Below are positions 17,124 to 25,287 of a stretch of DNA of 38,529 nt, in pieces. The notes beneath the pieces are model-generated. The model saw only the letters and a list, made by a program, of their open reading frames with translations, searched no databases and was not told the origin of the DNA. Source of the DNA: an uncultured Bacilli bacterium. Lineage in GTDB: Bacteria > Bacillota_I > Bacilli_A > RFN20 > CAG-826. Numbering within the stretch: the stretch's first letter is position 1; each line of letters starts with the position of its first letter. A program made the position numbers and the translations under genes. Where the stretch lies: the NCBI GenBank assembly GCA_944363535.1, contig CALVUG010000009.1:1-38529 (forward strand), given 5' to 3'.

Positions 17124-17149
17124 AAAAAAAGAAACACTTAAAGTGTTTC
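17124..17149 (-). terminator. Intergenic terminator or attenuator between tsf and pyrH
   Basis: GAAACACTT (17131-17139) and AAGTGTTTC (17141-17149) form a near-perfect palindrome. On the minus strand a run of seven U follows (17130-17124). The pyrH ribosome-binding site begins right after it, so there is no room for a new promoter; it probably acts as a partial terminator. Confidence 0.8.
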
Positions 17150-17161
17150 TTTCTTTTGACA

Positions 17162-18040
17162 TTATTTCATTTCTTTCATAACTTCTTCGGCGAAGTTATC
17201 AACTCTTTTTTCTAAGCCTTCACCGACTTGGTAACGGATGAAGGATTTGACCTTGATACCTTTATTCTTCAAGACGGTTTCAACTTTATTTTCACCATCG
17301 AGGAGATAAGTTTGATCGAAGAGAGTTTGTTCGGAAAGGGCTTTCTTCACTTTGCCTTCGACGATCTTTTCTAAGACCGGTAAGGGTTTACCTTGCAGTT
17401 TTTCATCTTTTTTCGAAGCTTCAAGTTGAATCGCTTTTTCATGTTCGATGACGCTTGCAGGTACATCGCTTTCAGCGATGTAAACAGGTGAATTAGCAGC
17501 GATGTGCATCGCTAAACCTTTTTCTAGTTCAGCGTCTTCTTTGTCTAAGACGACTAAGGTCGAAATCTTTCCACCCATGTGGATGTAAGTGCCGACGCCT
17601 TCGCCTTCCTTATAAGTAACGACTTGGAATCTTCTCAAATCAAGTTTTTCACCAATCTTCACGGAAGCATCGATGAATAAATCTTTGGTGAGTTCTTTCG
17701 CTGCTTCGACGTCCGCCGGTTTTTCTTCTAGTAAGAGCGAAGCGACGCTCATGACTAAATCTTTAAATGCATCACCGCGAGCGACGAAATCCGTTTCGCA
17801 GTTCACTTCTAAGATGATAGCTTCTCTTTTATCTTTTTCATTTAAGACGGTCGTAAGACCTTCTGCCGCGATGCGGGAAGCTTTCTTCACGGCTTTAGCA
17901 ATGCCTTTTTCTCTTAACCAATCGCATGCTTTTTCCACATCCATATTCGTTTCTTCTAAGGCTTTTTTGCAATCCATCATGCCCGCACCAGTGCGTTCAC
18001 GTAGGACTTTGATTAATTCGATCATGTTTTGGCTAGCCAT
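17162..18040 (-). CDS. tsf: Elongation factor Ts
   Basis: Nucleotide exchange factor for EF-Tu; cytoplasmic, 292 residues. The N-terminal UBA-like part has RERTGAGMMDCKKALEE, and NCETDFVARGD lies in the core where it contacts EF-Tu; the dimerisation and C-terminal modules follow (QTYLLDG, KVKSFIRYQVGEGLEKR). It begins five bases after rpsB. The nearest ribosome-binding site (AAAGGAG, in the end of rpsB) is about 14 bases from the ATG, which is long. The stretch between them contains the small palindrome ATAATCATTAT, also found before fakA. Confidence 0.97.
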   Translation of the reverse strand: MASQNMIELIKVLRERTGAGMMDCKKALEETNMDVEKACDWLREKGIAKAVKKASRIAAEGLTTVLNEKDKREAIILEVNCETDFVARGDAFKDLVMSVASLLLEEKPADVEAAKELTKDLFIDASVKIGEKLDLRRFQVVTYKEGEGVGTYIHMGGKISTLVVLDKEDAELEKGLAMHIAANSPVYIAESDVPASVIEHEKAIQLEASKKDEKLQGKPLPVLEKIVEGKVKKALSEQTLFDQTYLLDGENKVETVLKNKGIKVKSFIRYQVGEGLEKRVDNFAEEVMKEMK

Positions 18041-18045
18041 AATGA

Positions 18046-19164
18046 TTATTCTTGCTCCTTTACTTCTTCAGCGGGTTTTTCTTCTTCGACTTTTTCCGCT
18101 GCTTTTTTTGCTCTAGTTTTCTTAGCGGGTTTTTCTTCGACAGGCTTTACTTCTTCGACAGGCTTTTCTTCAGCAACTTCTTTTTCTTCAACTTTTTCAG
18201 CCGCTTCTTTCTTCACCTGTTGTTCTCTTCTATTGCGTTCTCTCAAAGCCTTTTCTCGCGCTTCTCTTTTGGCTTTATTTTGCGCGCGAATAGCAGCAAT
18301 TCTTTCCGCTGTTTCTTTATCGATTTGTTTGATGGCATCTTCCATCGTCTTTTCATCGCCTTCGACTTTTTGGAAAGCATACATCGGTACGCCACCCTTC
18401 GATTCGACGACCGCGTCAGCGAGAATACCGACGAGTAACTTGATAGCTTTGACGGCATCATCGTTACCGGGAATTGGATAATCTAATAAATCTGGATCAG
18501 CGTTCGTATCGATGATACCGAAGACTGGAATTCTTAATTTGTGTGCTTCGCTAATAGCGTTATGATCCATCTCTGGGTCTAAGACGACGACTGCGTCAGG
18601 AAGCTTACGCATCTCTTTGATACCGCTTAGGTTGAAAGTAAGTTTCGCTAAAGTCTTACGAACTTTGGTCGCTTCTTTCTTATTGTGAAGGTCGAGCATA
18701 CCTTCTTGTTCGTTACGTTCAAGTTCACGTAAATAACGTACACGTTGTTGAATCGTTTTAAAGTTAGTTAACGTACCGCCTAACCAACGGTTAGTGACGT
18801 AGAATGAGCCAGAACGAAGAGCTTCTTCCATGACGATTTCTTGTCCTTGCTTTTTCGTTCCGACGAAGAGAACTTTTCCACCTTTATCGACGATAGCCTT
18901 AAGAGCCTCGTAGGCTGAAACTAAGCAATCCATCGTCTTCGCAAGGTCGATGATGTAAATATTATTGCGTTGGGAATAGATATATTTTGCCATCTTAGGA
19001 TTCCAACGACGTGTTGGGTGACCGAAATGAACACCCGCTTCAAGTAGAGCGTTCATGCTCACAAGTTTGGCATCTGGATCACGTTCGAAGACCGTTGCCA
19101 TCGTATCTTCGACGGGTAGAGTTTCTTGAGTTTCTACTGCCTCAATTTTTGTTTCTTCACTCAT
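18046..19164 (-). CDS. rpsB: Small ribosomal subunit protein S2 (uS2) with long N- and C-terminal extensions
   Basis: Ribosomal protein of the small subunit. The conserved S2 core spans about residues 35-258 (MNALLEAGVHFGHPTRRWNPKM, NNIYIIDLAKT, NRWLGGTLTNFKTI, LDPEMDHNAISEAHKLRIP, GIIDTNADPDLLDYPIPGNDDA). The whole protein has 372 residues against the usual 230-260. An acidic 34-residue leader precedes the core. A roughly 110-residue tail follows, first a charged helical stretch (to about 318), then Glu/Lys/Pro/Val repeats with Ala- and Lys-rich patches. I chose ATG 19164, with GGAGG eight bases upstream; the upstream in-frame extension is leader RNA. A promoter with a long leader precedes it. 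Confidence 0.96.
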   Translation of the reverse strand: MSEETKIEAVETQETLPVEDTMATVFERDPDAKLVSMNALLEAGVHFGHPTRRWNPKMAKYIYSQRNNIYIIDLAKTMDCLVSAYEALKAIVDKGGKVLFVGTKKQGQEIVMEEALRSGSFYVTNRWLGGTLTNFKTIQQRVRYLRELERNEQEGMLDLHNKKEATKVRKTLAKLTFNLSGIKEMRKLPDAVVVLDPEMDHNAISEAHKLRIPVFGIIDTNADPDLLDYPIPGNDDAVKAIKLLVGILADAVVESKGGVPMYAFQKVEGDEKTMEDAIKQIDKETAERIAAIRAQNKAKREAREKALRERNRREQQVKKEAAEKVEEKEVAEEKPVEEVKPVEEKPAKKTRAKKAAEKVEEEKPAEEVKEQE

Positions 19165-19270
19165 ATAAGAGCCTCCATTTGTTATTCCTCCAATGGTTCG
19201 AACATCATCCCTAGACAAAGTCTAGACGCGGAGTATGAATTCCCATTGTGTGTATTTGCACAGGCGTGCT
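19165..19270 (-). promoter_or_regulatory. 5' leader of rpsB, possible S2 autoregulatory RNA
   Basis: From the predicted start near 19270 the leader is about 106 nt. It contains GCAC/GTGC at its 5' end (4-bp stem) and a hairpin CTAGAC/GTCTAG with an AAG-type loop at 19211-19225. Long leaders on rpsB often carry an S2-binding structure; I cannot match this one to a described family by eye. Confidence 0.4.
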
Positions 19271-19276
19271 TATAAA

Positions 19277-19285
19277 ATAATAGCA
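19277..19285 (-). promoter_or_regulatory. Extended -10 promoter of rpsB-tsf
   Basis: On the minus strand TG-C-TATTAT (19277-19285), an extended -10 box. The -35 match is weak (TTTTTA). The same TGCTATTAT occurs at the rplS promoter. Confidence 0.65.
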
Positions 19286-19350
19286 CAAAACTAATTGAAT
19301 AAAAATAGATTTTTATGCGCTTGTTCGTAAGCGTAAGTAAATTATAGATG

Positions 19351-20259
19351 TTAATGTTTCTTTTTCGCTCTTGGATGAAAAGTGCGATATTGTTCCATCA
19401 AGATTTTTTTCGAGACGTGCGTATAAATTTGGGTCGTATTGATCGATTCATGGCCGAGCAATTCTTGGATGAGACGTAAATCCGCACCTCGTTCTAATAA
19501 AGCGGTCGCAAAACTATGGCGTAATTTATGGGGATGTAAATCGAAGAAATGATTCGTCTTCTTCTCATACTTTTTTAAGATGAATTCGACCGAACGTGGT
19601 TCGAGCGGTCTTCCTCTAAATGATAAGAAAACGACATTCGAAGGCTGAACTTTACATTTTGAAATTAAAAGAGGACGAAATTCTTTGATGTAATATTCTA
19701 ATCTTTCGCGACATTTCTTAGAAAAAGGCACGAGTCTTTCTTTATTACCTTTCCCAAAGATATGTAATATACGACTCTCAAAATCGATATCTTGAAGTTT
19801 AAGATTAGTGAGTTCACTCACGCGGATGCCAGTCGTCGCTAAGGTGAAGATGATAGCTTCATCACGTTCCGAAAGATAATATTGCGCAAATTTTTCTTCG
19901 TTTAATAAATCTTCAATTTGATCTTGACTCAAGATTTTTGGATAACGAATGCTTGCTTTAGGCGCATCGACGAAGACGAAAGGATTGATGGAAACATATT
20001 TTGCTCCGACAAGGAATGCATAATATCTTCTTAAGGCAACGACTCTTCTTCTTAACGTGGCTTTAGATAAACCAGAAGCAATTTCTTCTTCTAAAAAGTC
20101 ACGAATATCTTGGACCGTCACATCATCGAAAAGGATACCTTTTCTAGCAAGAAAATCATGAAATAACGTCGCATCGATACGATAAGATTCCACCGTGCGA
20201 GGAGAATATAATTTTTCGTATTCTAGATATAGTAAAAATTCATGTAACGGCTTATTCAT
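19351..20259 (-). CDS. xerC: Tyrosine recombinase XerC/CodV
   Basis: Site-specific recombinase that resolves chromosome dimers at dif; cytoplasmic, 302 residues. An N-terminal SAM-like core-binding domain (about 1-90) precedes the catalytic domain with Arg146 (TTGIRVSEL), Lys170 (FGKGNKER), His244 and Arg247 (HPHKLRHSF), His270 (LLGHESI) and nucleophile Tyr279 (TQIYTHVS). It overlaps trmFO by ATGA, the same topA-trmFO-codV order as B. subtilis, though the clpQ-clpY-codY genes that follow there are missing. XerC or XerD identity rests on this context. No strong terminator follows; a 5-bp hairpin with an AU-rich tail near 19310-19340 is weak. Confidence 0.95.
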   Translation of the reverse strand: MNKPLHEFLLYLEYEKLYSPRTVESYRIDATLFHDFLARKGILFDDVTVQDIRDFLEEEIASGLSKATLRRRVVALRRYYAFLVGAKYVSINPFVFVDAPKASIRYPKILSQDQIEDLLNEEKFAQYYLSERDEAIIFTLATTGIRVSELTNLKLQDIDFESRILHIFGKGNKERLVPFSKKCRERLEYYIKEFRPLLISKCKVQPSNVVFLSFRGRPLEPRSVEFILKKYEKKTNHFFDLHPHKLRHSFATALLERGADLRLIQELLGHESINTTQIYTHVSKKILMEQYRTFHPRAKKKH

Positions 20260-21539
20260 AAATCTAACTCTTCTCCATATATTTTAATCGCTTCTAATGC
20301 TTGCTGGACACATTTATCTTTCTTATTTTTCTCATAGCCGTGTAGAATTTGAAAATTAGCGTTCATCGGTTGAAAGTGTTCTTTCGAACCGAGATGTAAA
20401 TAATTAAATAAAGCTCCTAGCATCGAATTTCGAGGAGGAAAATTCATCTTTTTACTTTGTAAACGATAATACACGTTAGCGGCCGCTAGTAAGCCCATAG
20501 CCATCGATTCAACGTAACCTTCAACCCCACTAAGTTGACCAGCAATGAAGATATTATTTTTATTTTTGAGTGATAAATCTTCATTTAAAACACTCGGAGC
20601 ATTTAAATAAGCATTTTTATGCATGAGACCATAACGTACAAACTTAGCATTTTCTAAACCAGGAATCATCGAAAAGACACGCTTTTGTTCGCCGTATGTA
20701 AGATTAGTTTGAAAACCCACAAGATTATAAAGACGTTCGTAATTATCTTCTTTTCTAAGCTGCACGATAGCGTAACTCCTATCTTCTTTTGACCTCCAAA
20801 GTCCTTTTGGCTTTAGTGGCCCAAATCTAAGAGCATCGTGCCCACTTCGAGCAATTTCTTCAATCGGTTTACAAGCTTCAAAATAAGAGGTATCAAAATC
20901 GTGCACGAGTGCCTTTTTAGCGTTAATTAATTCTACGACGAAATTATCGTAAGTTAATTTATCCATCGGAGCGTTTAAATAAGAGCCATCACCCTTATCG
21001 TAACGATCTTTTCGATAAAGGATATCAAGATTTAAAGAACTCTTTTCAACTAGCGGCGCACTCGCGTCAAAAAAGTGACGATTTTTAACGCCAGTAATAT
21101 TCGCTAATTTATCTAATAATTTAGGTGAAGTTAAAGGCCCACTTGCGACGATAGTAAGATGATCATCAAAATCGATAAATTCTTCATTCACTACCTCAAT
21201 AAGCGGGTTTTTCCGTATTTTTTCATCGATATAAGAAGAAAATTTATCACGTTCGACGCTTAATGCACTTCCTGAAGGCACCATCGAAAGACTTGCCGAT
21301 TCCATGCAGATTGAACCTAAGATTCTTAACTCTTCTTTCAATAATCCACAAGCGTTAGTGAGTTCATTACTTTTAAGTGAATTAGAGCAAACAAGTTCAG
21401 CTAAAAGAGTGCTATGATGAGCGCCAGTTTGGACTTTTGGACGCATTTCAAATAACTTAACTTTAATACCTTTTTTCGCTAAAAAATTAGCGGCTTCAAC
21501 GCCTGCTAATCCACCACCGACAACGTATACTTCATCCAT
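20256..21539 (-). CDS. trmFO: Methylenetetrahydrofolate-tRNA-(uracil-5-)-methyltransferase TrmFO
   Basis: Folate- and FAD-dependent enzyme making m5U54 in the T loop of tRNA; cytoplasmic, 427 residues. VYVVGGGLAGVEAANFLAKKG (2-22) is the FAD-binding site, and ELVCSNSLKSNELTNACGLL carries catalytic Cys51. FIAGQLSGVEGYVESMAMGLLAA near the C-terminus is a family signature. It lies 23 bases after topA with no recognisable Shine-Dalgarno sequence, and overlaps xerC by ATGA. Confidence 0.96.
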   Translation of the reverse strand: MDEVYVVGGGLAGVEAANFLAKKGIKVKLFEMRPKVQTGAHHSTLLAELVCSNSLKSNELTNACGLLKEELRILGSICMESASLSMVPSGSALSVERDKFSSYIDEKIRKNPLIEVVNEEFIDFDDHLTIVASGPLTSPKLLDKLANITGVKNRHFFDASAPLVEKSSLNLDILYRKDRYDKGDGSYLNAPMDKLTYDNFVVELINAKKALVHDFDTSYFEACKPIEEIARSGHDALRFGPLKPKGLWRSKEDRSYAIVQLRKEDNYERLYNLVGFQTNLTYGEQKRVFSMIPGLENAKFVRYGLMHKNAYLNAPSVLNEDLSLKNKNNIFIAGQLSGVEGYVESMAMGLLAAANVYYRLQSKKMNFPPRNSMLGALFNYLHLGSKEHFQPMNANFQILHGYEKNKKDKCVQQALEAIKIYGEELDL

Positions 21540-21562
21540 AAGTTTATTATCGTCAATTTCGC

Positions 21563-23716
21563 TTATTTTTTAAATTTATTTTTGAAGTTTTTAAAAGATT
21601 TTTTACCATATGGTTCTTGGTGTTTACATTTAGGATAATTCGTGCAGCCAAGGAAGTAACCATACTTACCCTTTTTCTTGACTAAGAAACCATCTTTACA
21701 ATCTGGGCATGGTTTAATATGTTCGGATTCATTACTCACTTTTGGAGCGACTTCTTCTTTTTCTTCCTTTTCAATATATTTACAATGCGGATAACCACTA
21801 CAAGCGACGAAAACATTGCCTTTCTTATCTTTTCTTTCCACTAATGGCTTACCGCATTTGGGACAATTTTTACCTGTGTAGACTAAAGGATCTTTTTTGA
21901 TGTAAGTACATTTAGGGAAATTAGAGCAACCGACGAATTGACCTTTCGAAGTCGTTCTTATAATCAAAGGCGCACCACATTCAGGACAATTTTCACCAGT
22001 TAAGACAGGTTTCTTAGGATAAATTTGTTTAGAAGCATACTCAACTTTTTTGATGAATGGATAATAAAATTTCGAGATGACTTCTAATTCTAAAGATGCA
22101 TCGTTTGCGATACGGTCTAAATCCTTTTCCATGTTCGCAGTATATTTTGCGCTTACTAAATCAGCAAAATAATTATTTAATACATCGATCGTTAAAATAC
22201 CTTGTTCAGTTGGAGTTAAAATGCCGCCTTTTGAATTGACGTATTTTCTTTTCTTCAAAATCGATAAAGTCGTCGCATAAGTCGAAGGTCTACCAATACC
22301 CAATTCTTCCATTAAGTTCACGACCTTAGCTTCGCTATAACGCGATGGTGCTTTCGTAAATTGTTCGTTCTTTTCAATCTTTTCTAAGCTTAATACTTCC
22401 CCTTCTTCTAAAGTTGGGAATTTATCGTTAGGGGCACCTTCATCCACATCTTTATAGATAATTGAATAACCAGGAAAGATAATCGTGGAATTAGAGACAG
22501 AAAAAGAAATATCTTTACATTTAAATGTGACCGTCGTCACCTCATCTTTACGTGGTGCCATAAGGGACGCTTGGGCGCGTTGATAAATTAAAGTATAAAG
22601 ATTATATGCATCTTTTTCTAAGTATTGTTTCACACTTTCTGGAGTGCGGTGATTACTCGTCGGGCGAATGGCTTCATGAGCCTGCTGAGCAAGTAAGCCT
22701 TCCCTAACTTTGGCGTGACCTAAAAAATTTGCACCATAATTTTCTTTGATGAAATTTGTCGCCCTTTGGATGAACGTTTCAGAAAGTTGGGTGTAATCGG
22801 TACGCATGTAAGTGATCAAACCGACACGGTCCGCACCGATGTTGACACCTTCGTAAAGAATTTGAGCGATCGATTGGGTACGGCTTGGTGTATAACCGAA
22901 TCGATTGAACGCTTCTTGTTGTAAAGTTGACGTTCTAAATGGTTCTTTACTTTCTTTCGTACGAATGCTCTTCTTAATACTTTCGACGTAGATAGGATTA
23001 TTTCTTAACGTCTCTTCGATGTAATTTGCTATCTCTATTGAAGGTAATTCATTATCTTTTTTACGATCGAGGAAGGTAACGTTAATAACTTTGTTGTTAC
23101 TCGTCTTAATTTGACCTTTTAAGGTGTAATAAGGTTCCGGTTTAAAATTTAAAATTTCTTTTTCGTGATCGCACACTAATTTTAGCGTAGCGGATTGTAC
23201 TCTTCCTGCGGACCTAGAAGCAATTTTCTTATTAAGCAAACTAGAAAGCTTAAAACCGATGATACGATCGATGATTCTTCGCGTCTCTTGCGAAGCGACT
23301 AAATTTAAGTCGATCGTCGAAGGTTCTTTGATCGCTTCGGTGATGGAAACACGCGTAATTTCATGAAATCTAAGACGCTTGACCGTTTTGATGTCCAAGT
23401 TTAAAAGCTTTGCGAGATGAAACGCAATCGCTTCACCTTCACGGTCAGGGTCTGTAGCGATGATAACTTCATTCACTTGCTTTTTTGCCGCTAAAAGTTC
23501 ATTTAATACAGCTCTTTTATCCTTATTAACTATATATTGTGGCGTGAAATTATTTTCCACGTCCACACCTAAGCCACCTTTACCTCGCGTAGACAAATCA
23601 GAAATGTGCCCTAATGAGGCTTTGACGAGATATTGTTCGCCTAAGTAACGAGAGATAGTGTGACACTTAGCAGGTGATTCAACGATGATAAGTTTTTGAT
23701 TAGACTTCCTTGCCAT
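21563..23716 (-). CDS. topA: DNA topoisomerase I
   Basis: Relaxes negative supercoils by single-strand passage; 717 residues. The Toprim domain has LIIVESPAK with Glu13 and DPDREGEA with Asp89, Asp91 and Glu93. Active-site Tyr303 is in LITYMRTDY. Three four-cysteine zinc fingers of topoisomerase type lie at about 585-700 (GENCPECG, GKNCPKCG, PCPDCKDG), followed by a Lys/Phe-rich tail. I chose ATG 23716 (MARKSNQKL) and not one twelve codons upstream, because a consensus promoter ends seven bases before it, which leaves no room for the upstream start. No Shine-Dalgarno sequence is present, so the message is probably leaderless. Confidence 0.97.
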   Translation of the reverse strand: MARKSNQKLIIVESPAKCHTISRYLGEQYLVKASLGHISDLSTRGKGGLGVDVENNFTPQYIVNKDKRAVLNELLAAKKQVNEVIIATDPDREGEAIAFHLAKLLNLDIKTVKRLRFHEITRVSITEAIKEPSTIDLNLVASQETRRIIDRIIGFKLSSLLNKKIASRSAGRVQSATLKLVCDHEKEILNFKPEPYYTLKGQIKTSNNKVINVTFLDRKKDNELPSIEIANYIEETLRNNPIYVESIKKSIRTKESKEPFRTSTLQQEAFNRFGYTPSRTQSIAQILYEGVNIGADRVGLITYMRTDYTQLSETFIQRATNFIKENYGANFLGHAKVREGLLAQQAHEAIRPTSNHRTPESVKQYLEKDAYNLYTLIYQRAQASLMAPRKDEVTTVTFKCKDISFSVSNSTIIFPGYSIIYKDVDEGAPNDKFPTLEEGEVLSLEKIEKNEQFTKAPSRYSEAKVVNLMEELGIGRPSTYATTLSILKKRKYVNSKGGILTPTEQGILTIDVLNNYFADLVSAKYTANMEKDLDRIANDASLELEVISKFYYPFIKKVEYASKQIYPKKPVLTGENCPECGAPLIIRTTSKGQFVGCSNFPKCTYIKKDPLVYTGKNCPKCGKPLVERKDKKGNVFVACSGYPHCKYIEKEEKEEVAPKVSNESEHIKPCPDCKDGFLVKKKGKYGYFLGCTNYPKCKHQEPYGKKSFKNFKNKFKK

Positions 23717-23723
23717 GACTAAA

Positions 23724-23752
23724 AATATAGTGAGTATAAATAGCGTTGTCAA
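23724..23752 (-). promoter_or_regulatory. Promoter of topA, apparently giving a leaderless mRNA
   Basis: On the minus strand TTGACA (23747-23752), 17-bp spacer, TATATT (23724-23729), then seven bases to ATG 23716. The expected start of transcription falls on or just before the A of the ATG. Confidence 0.85.
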
Positions 23753-23832
23753 ACGTTAAAAAACGAATGTGCAATGTATTTAATAATTAAATAAATTTTT
23801 TTCTTCTGACGACTTTAAAAAGCACATTACAC

Positions 23833-24621
23833 TCAAATTTCACATCTTGAAGAATAAAGGATATCAATAATCTCATCGCTCGTCTCGACGAGGAACGCTC
23901 CTTCTTTGATGAGCTTATTACACACCGAACCTTCATCGATATGATAAGGTACGCACATGACATCTTTTCCTTGCTGCAAAGCATAATTAGCGGTGATTTG
24001 TGTACCGGACTTTAATTTAGCCTCGACGAGTAACAAAGCATCGCTAAAAGCAGCAATCAAGCGATTTCTCATCGGAAAATGTTCTTTTCTAGCTGGTTCG
24101 ACATCAGGATATTCCGAGATGAGTAGATGATTAGCTTTAATTTCTTGGTAAAGTTCTAAATTTGAAACAGGATAACATCTTTCGATACCTGAGCCTAATA
24201 CGGCGATCGTATGACCACCATTTTTGATCGCAATTTCATGCGCTTTAGCGTCTACGCCTTTAGCTAAGCCGGAGACGATACAAGTTGATAAAGATACTTT
24301 CGTCAGTAAACTTTCCGCGGCTTTCCTCCCGTAAGAAGTCATATCTCTAGAGCCGACAACACCTAGATGTTTCACGGATTTTTTAATGATGCTTAAATCC
24401 CCGTAATAAAATAGACAAAATGGCGGTTGATAAATCCTTTTTAAACATTCAGGATATTGATCATCGATGATCGTTAAATAATTAGATTTGATATTGGAGA
24501 CAACTTCTCTAACATCATCTTCTTCTAGTTGTTCTTTTCTTTTAATGGCGTCGTAGATATCTTCCCATTGGCCGCGATACTTGACCGCGAGATAAGCAAT
24601 TATTTCTTGTCCTTTTAACAT
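23833..24621 (-). CDS. dprA: DNA processing protein DprA (Smf)
   Basis: Loads RecA on incoming single-stranded DNA during transformation; cytoplasmic, 262 residues. A short N-terminal region precedes the Rossmann-like DprA domain with GVVGSRDMTSYGRKAAE, IVSGLAKGVDAKAH, AVLGSGIERCYPVSN, FPMRNRLIAAFSDALLLVEA and SGTQITANYALQQGKDVMCVP. The C-terminal winged-helix module of longer DprA proteins is not evident. It lies 48 bases after rnhB. Its ribosome-binding site (GAGG, eight bases before the ATG) sits next to an inverted repeat. No other competence genes are in the window. Confidence 0.94.
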   Translation of the reverse strand: MLKGQEIIAYLAVKYRGQWEDIYDAIKRKEQLEEDDVREVVSNIKSNYLTIIDDQYPECLKRIYQPPFCLFYYGDLSIIKKSVKHLGVVGSRDMTSYGRKAAESLLTKVSLSTCIVSGLAKGVDAKAHEIAIKNGGHTIAVLGSGIERCYPVSNLELYQEIKANHLLISEYPDVEPARKEHFPMRNRLIAAFSDALLLVEAKLKSGTQITANYALQQGKDVMCVPYHIDEGSVCNKLIKEGAFLVETSDEIIDILYSSRCEI

Positions 24622-24623
24622 AA

Positions 24624-24646
24624 ATTAATACCTCACATGTATTAAT
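24624..24646 (-). repeat. Inverted repeat around the dprA ribosome-binding site
   Basis: ATTAATAC (24624-24631) and GTATTAAT (24639-24646) form perfect 8-bp arms with a 7-base spacer. On the dprA mRNA the Shine-Dalgarno bases GAGG straddle the loop and the second arm. The left part is itself the palindrome GTATTAATAC. It could be an RNA hairpin limiting dprA translation or a protein-binding site; no U run follows, so it is not a terminator. Confidence 0.6.
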
Positions 24647-24669
24647 ACGCATTTTTAAAAGTAAAAGGA

Positions 24670-25287
24670 CTAAAATAATGAGACTTTAGGATTTAAAATT
24701 TCTTGGATAGGTTTATATGAAAAGCGATGTAGACCTTTGATCGGTCCAAAATTTAAAAGGGCATCGAAGTGCGCTTTCGTGCCGTATCCGACATTATCTT
24801 TAAAATAATACATCGGATATTTTTTATCTAATTCGCACATATATTTATCTCTTGCCACTTTTGCGACGATGGAAGCACTAGCGATGCTAAGCGATTTTGC
24901 GTCCCCATGAGCAAAGCTCATCGCCCCTTTAATAGGCATGTAATCAATTAAAACTTGTTTATATTTTGTCTTAAGTTTATTAATCGCTAAGTTCATCCCT
25001 TCAAGCGTCGCATTATAAATATTAATTTCATCGATGCGAAGAGCACTAATTTCAACAATTTGATATTCGATTACGTGTTTTAAAATGATGTCATTTAACT
25101 CTTCTCTTTTCTTCTTACTTAATTTCTTTGAATCATCGATATCTTCATCATCAAAATGAGGATCTAAGATGAGCGCACATACGAAAAGTGGCCCCGCTAG
25201 AGAGCCTCTTCCTACTTCATCTACACCGACGATCAAATCTTCTGGTGCACTTCGAAAATTATCATCAAATTGCTTCTTTTGACTCAT
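24670..25287 (-). CDS. rnhB: Ribonuclease HII
   Basis: Removes ribonucleotides and RNA from RNA-DNA hybrids; cytoplasmic, 205 residues. IVGVDEVGRGSLAGPL carries catalytic Asp23 and Glu24; Asp115 (VLIDYM) and Asp147 in SIVAKVARDKYM complete the DEDD set. It overlaps rbgA by 23 bases and has no clear Shine-Dalgarno sequence, which suggests coupled translation. The rbgA-rnhB order is the same as in B. subtilis. Confidence 0.96.
   Translation of the reverse strand: MSQKKQFDDNFRSAPEDLIVGVDEVGRGSLAGPLFVCALILDPHFDDEDIDDSKKLSKKKREELNDIILKHVIEYQIVEISALRIDEINIYNATLEGMNLAINKLKTKYKQVLIDYMPIKGAMSFAHGDAKSLSIASASIVAKVARDKYMCELDKKYPMYYFKDNVGYGTKAHFDALLNFGPIKGLHRFSYKPIQEILNPKVSLF

Noticed and set aside
18029-18481. 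Long plus-strand ORFs opposite rpsB and tsf, rich in Ser and Phe.
   Set aside because: They are the mirror of the Glu/Lys-rich tail of S2 on the minus strand. GAA and AAG codons give Phe and Ser on the other strand, and there is no ribosome-binding site.
23753-23832. Terminator between dprA and topA.
   Set aside because: Only AT-rich partial inverted repeats occur (around 23779-23795), with a T run on the plus strand where no gene lies. I could not support a dprA terminator.
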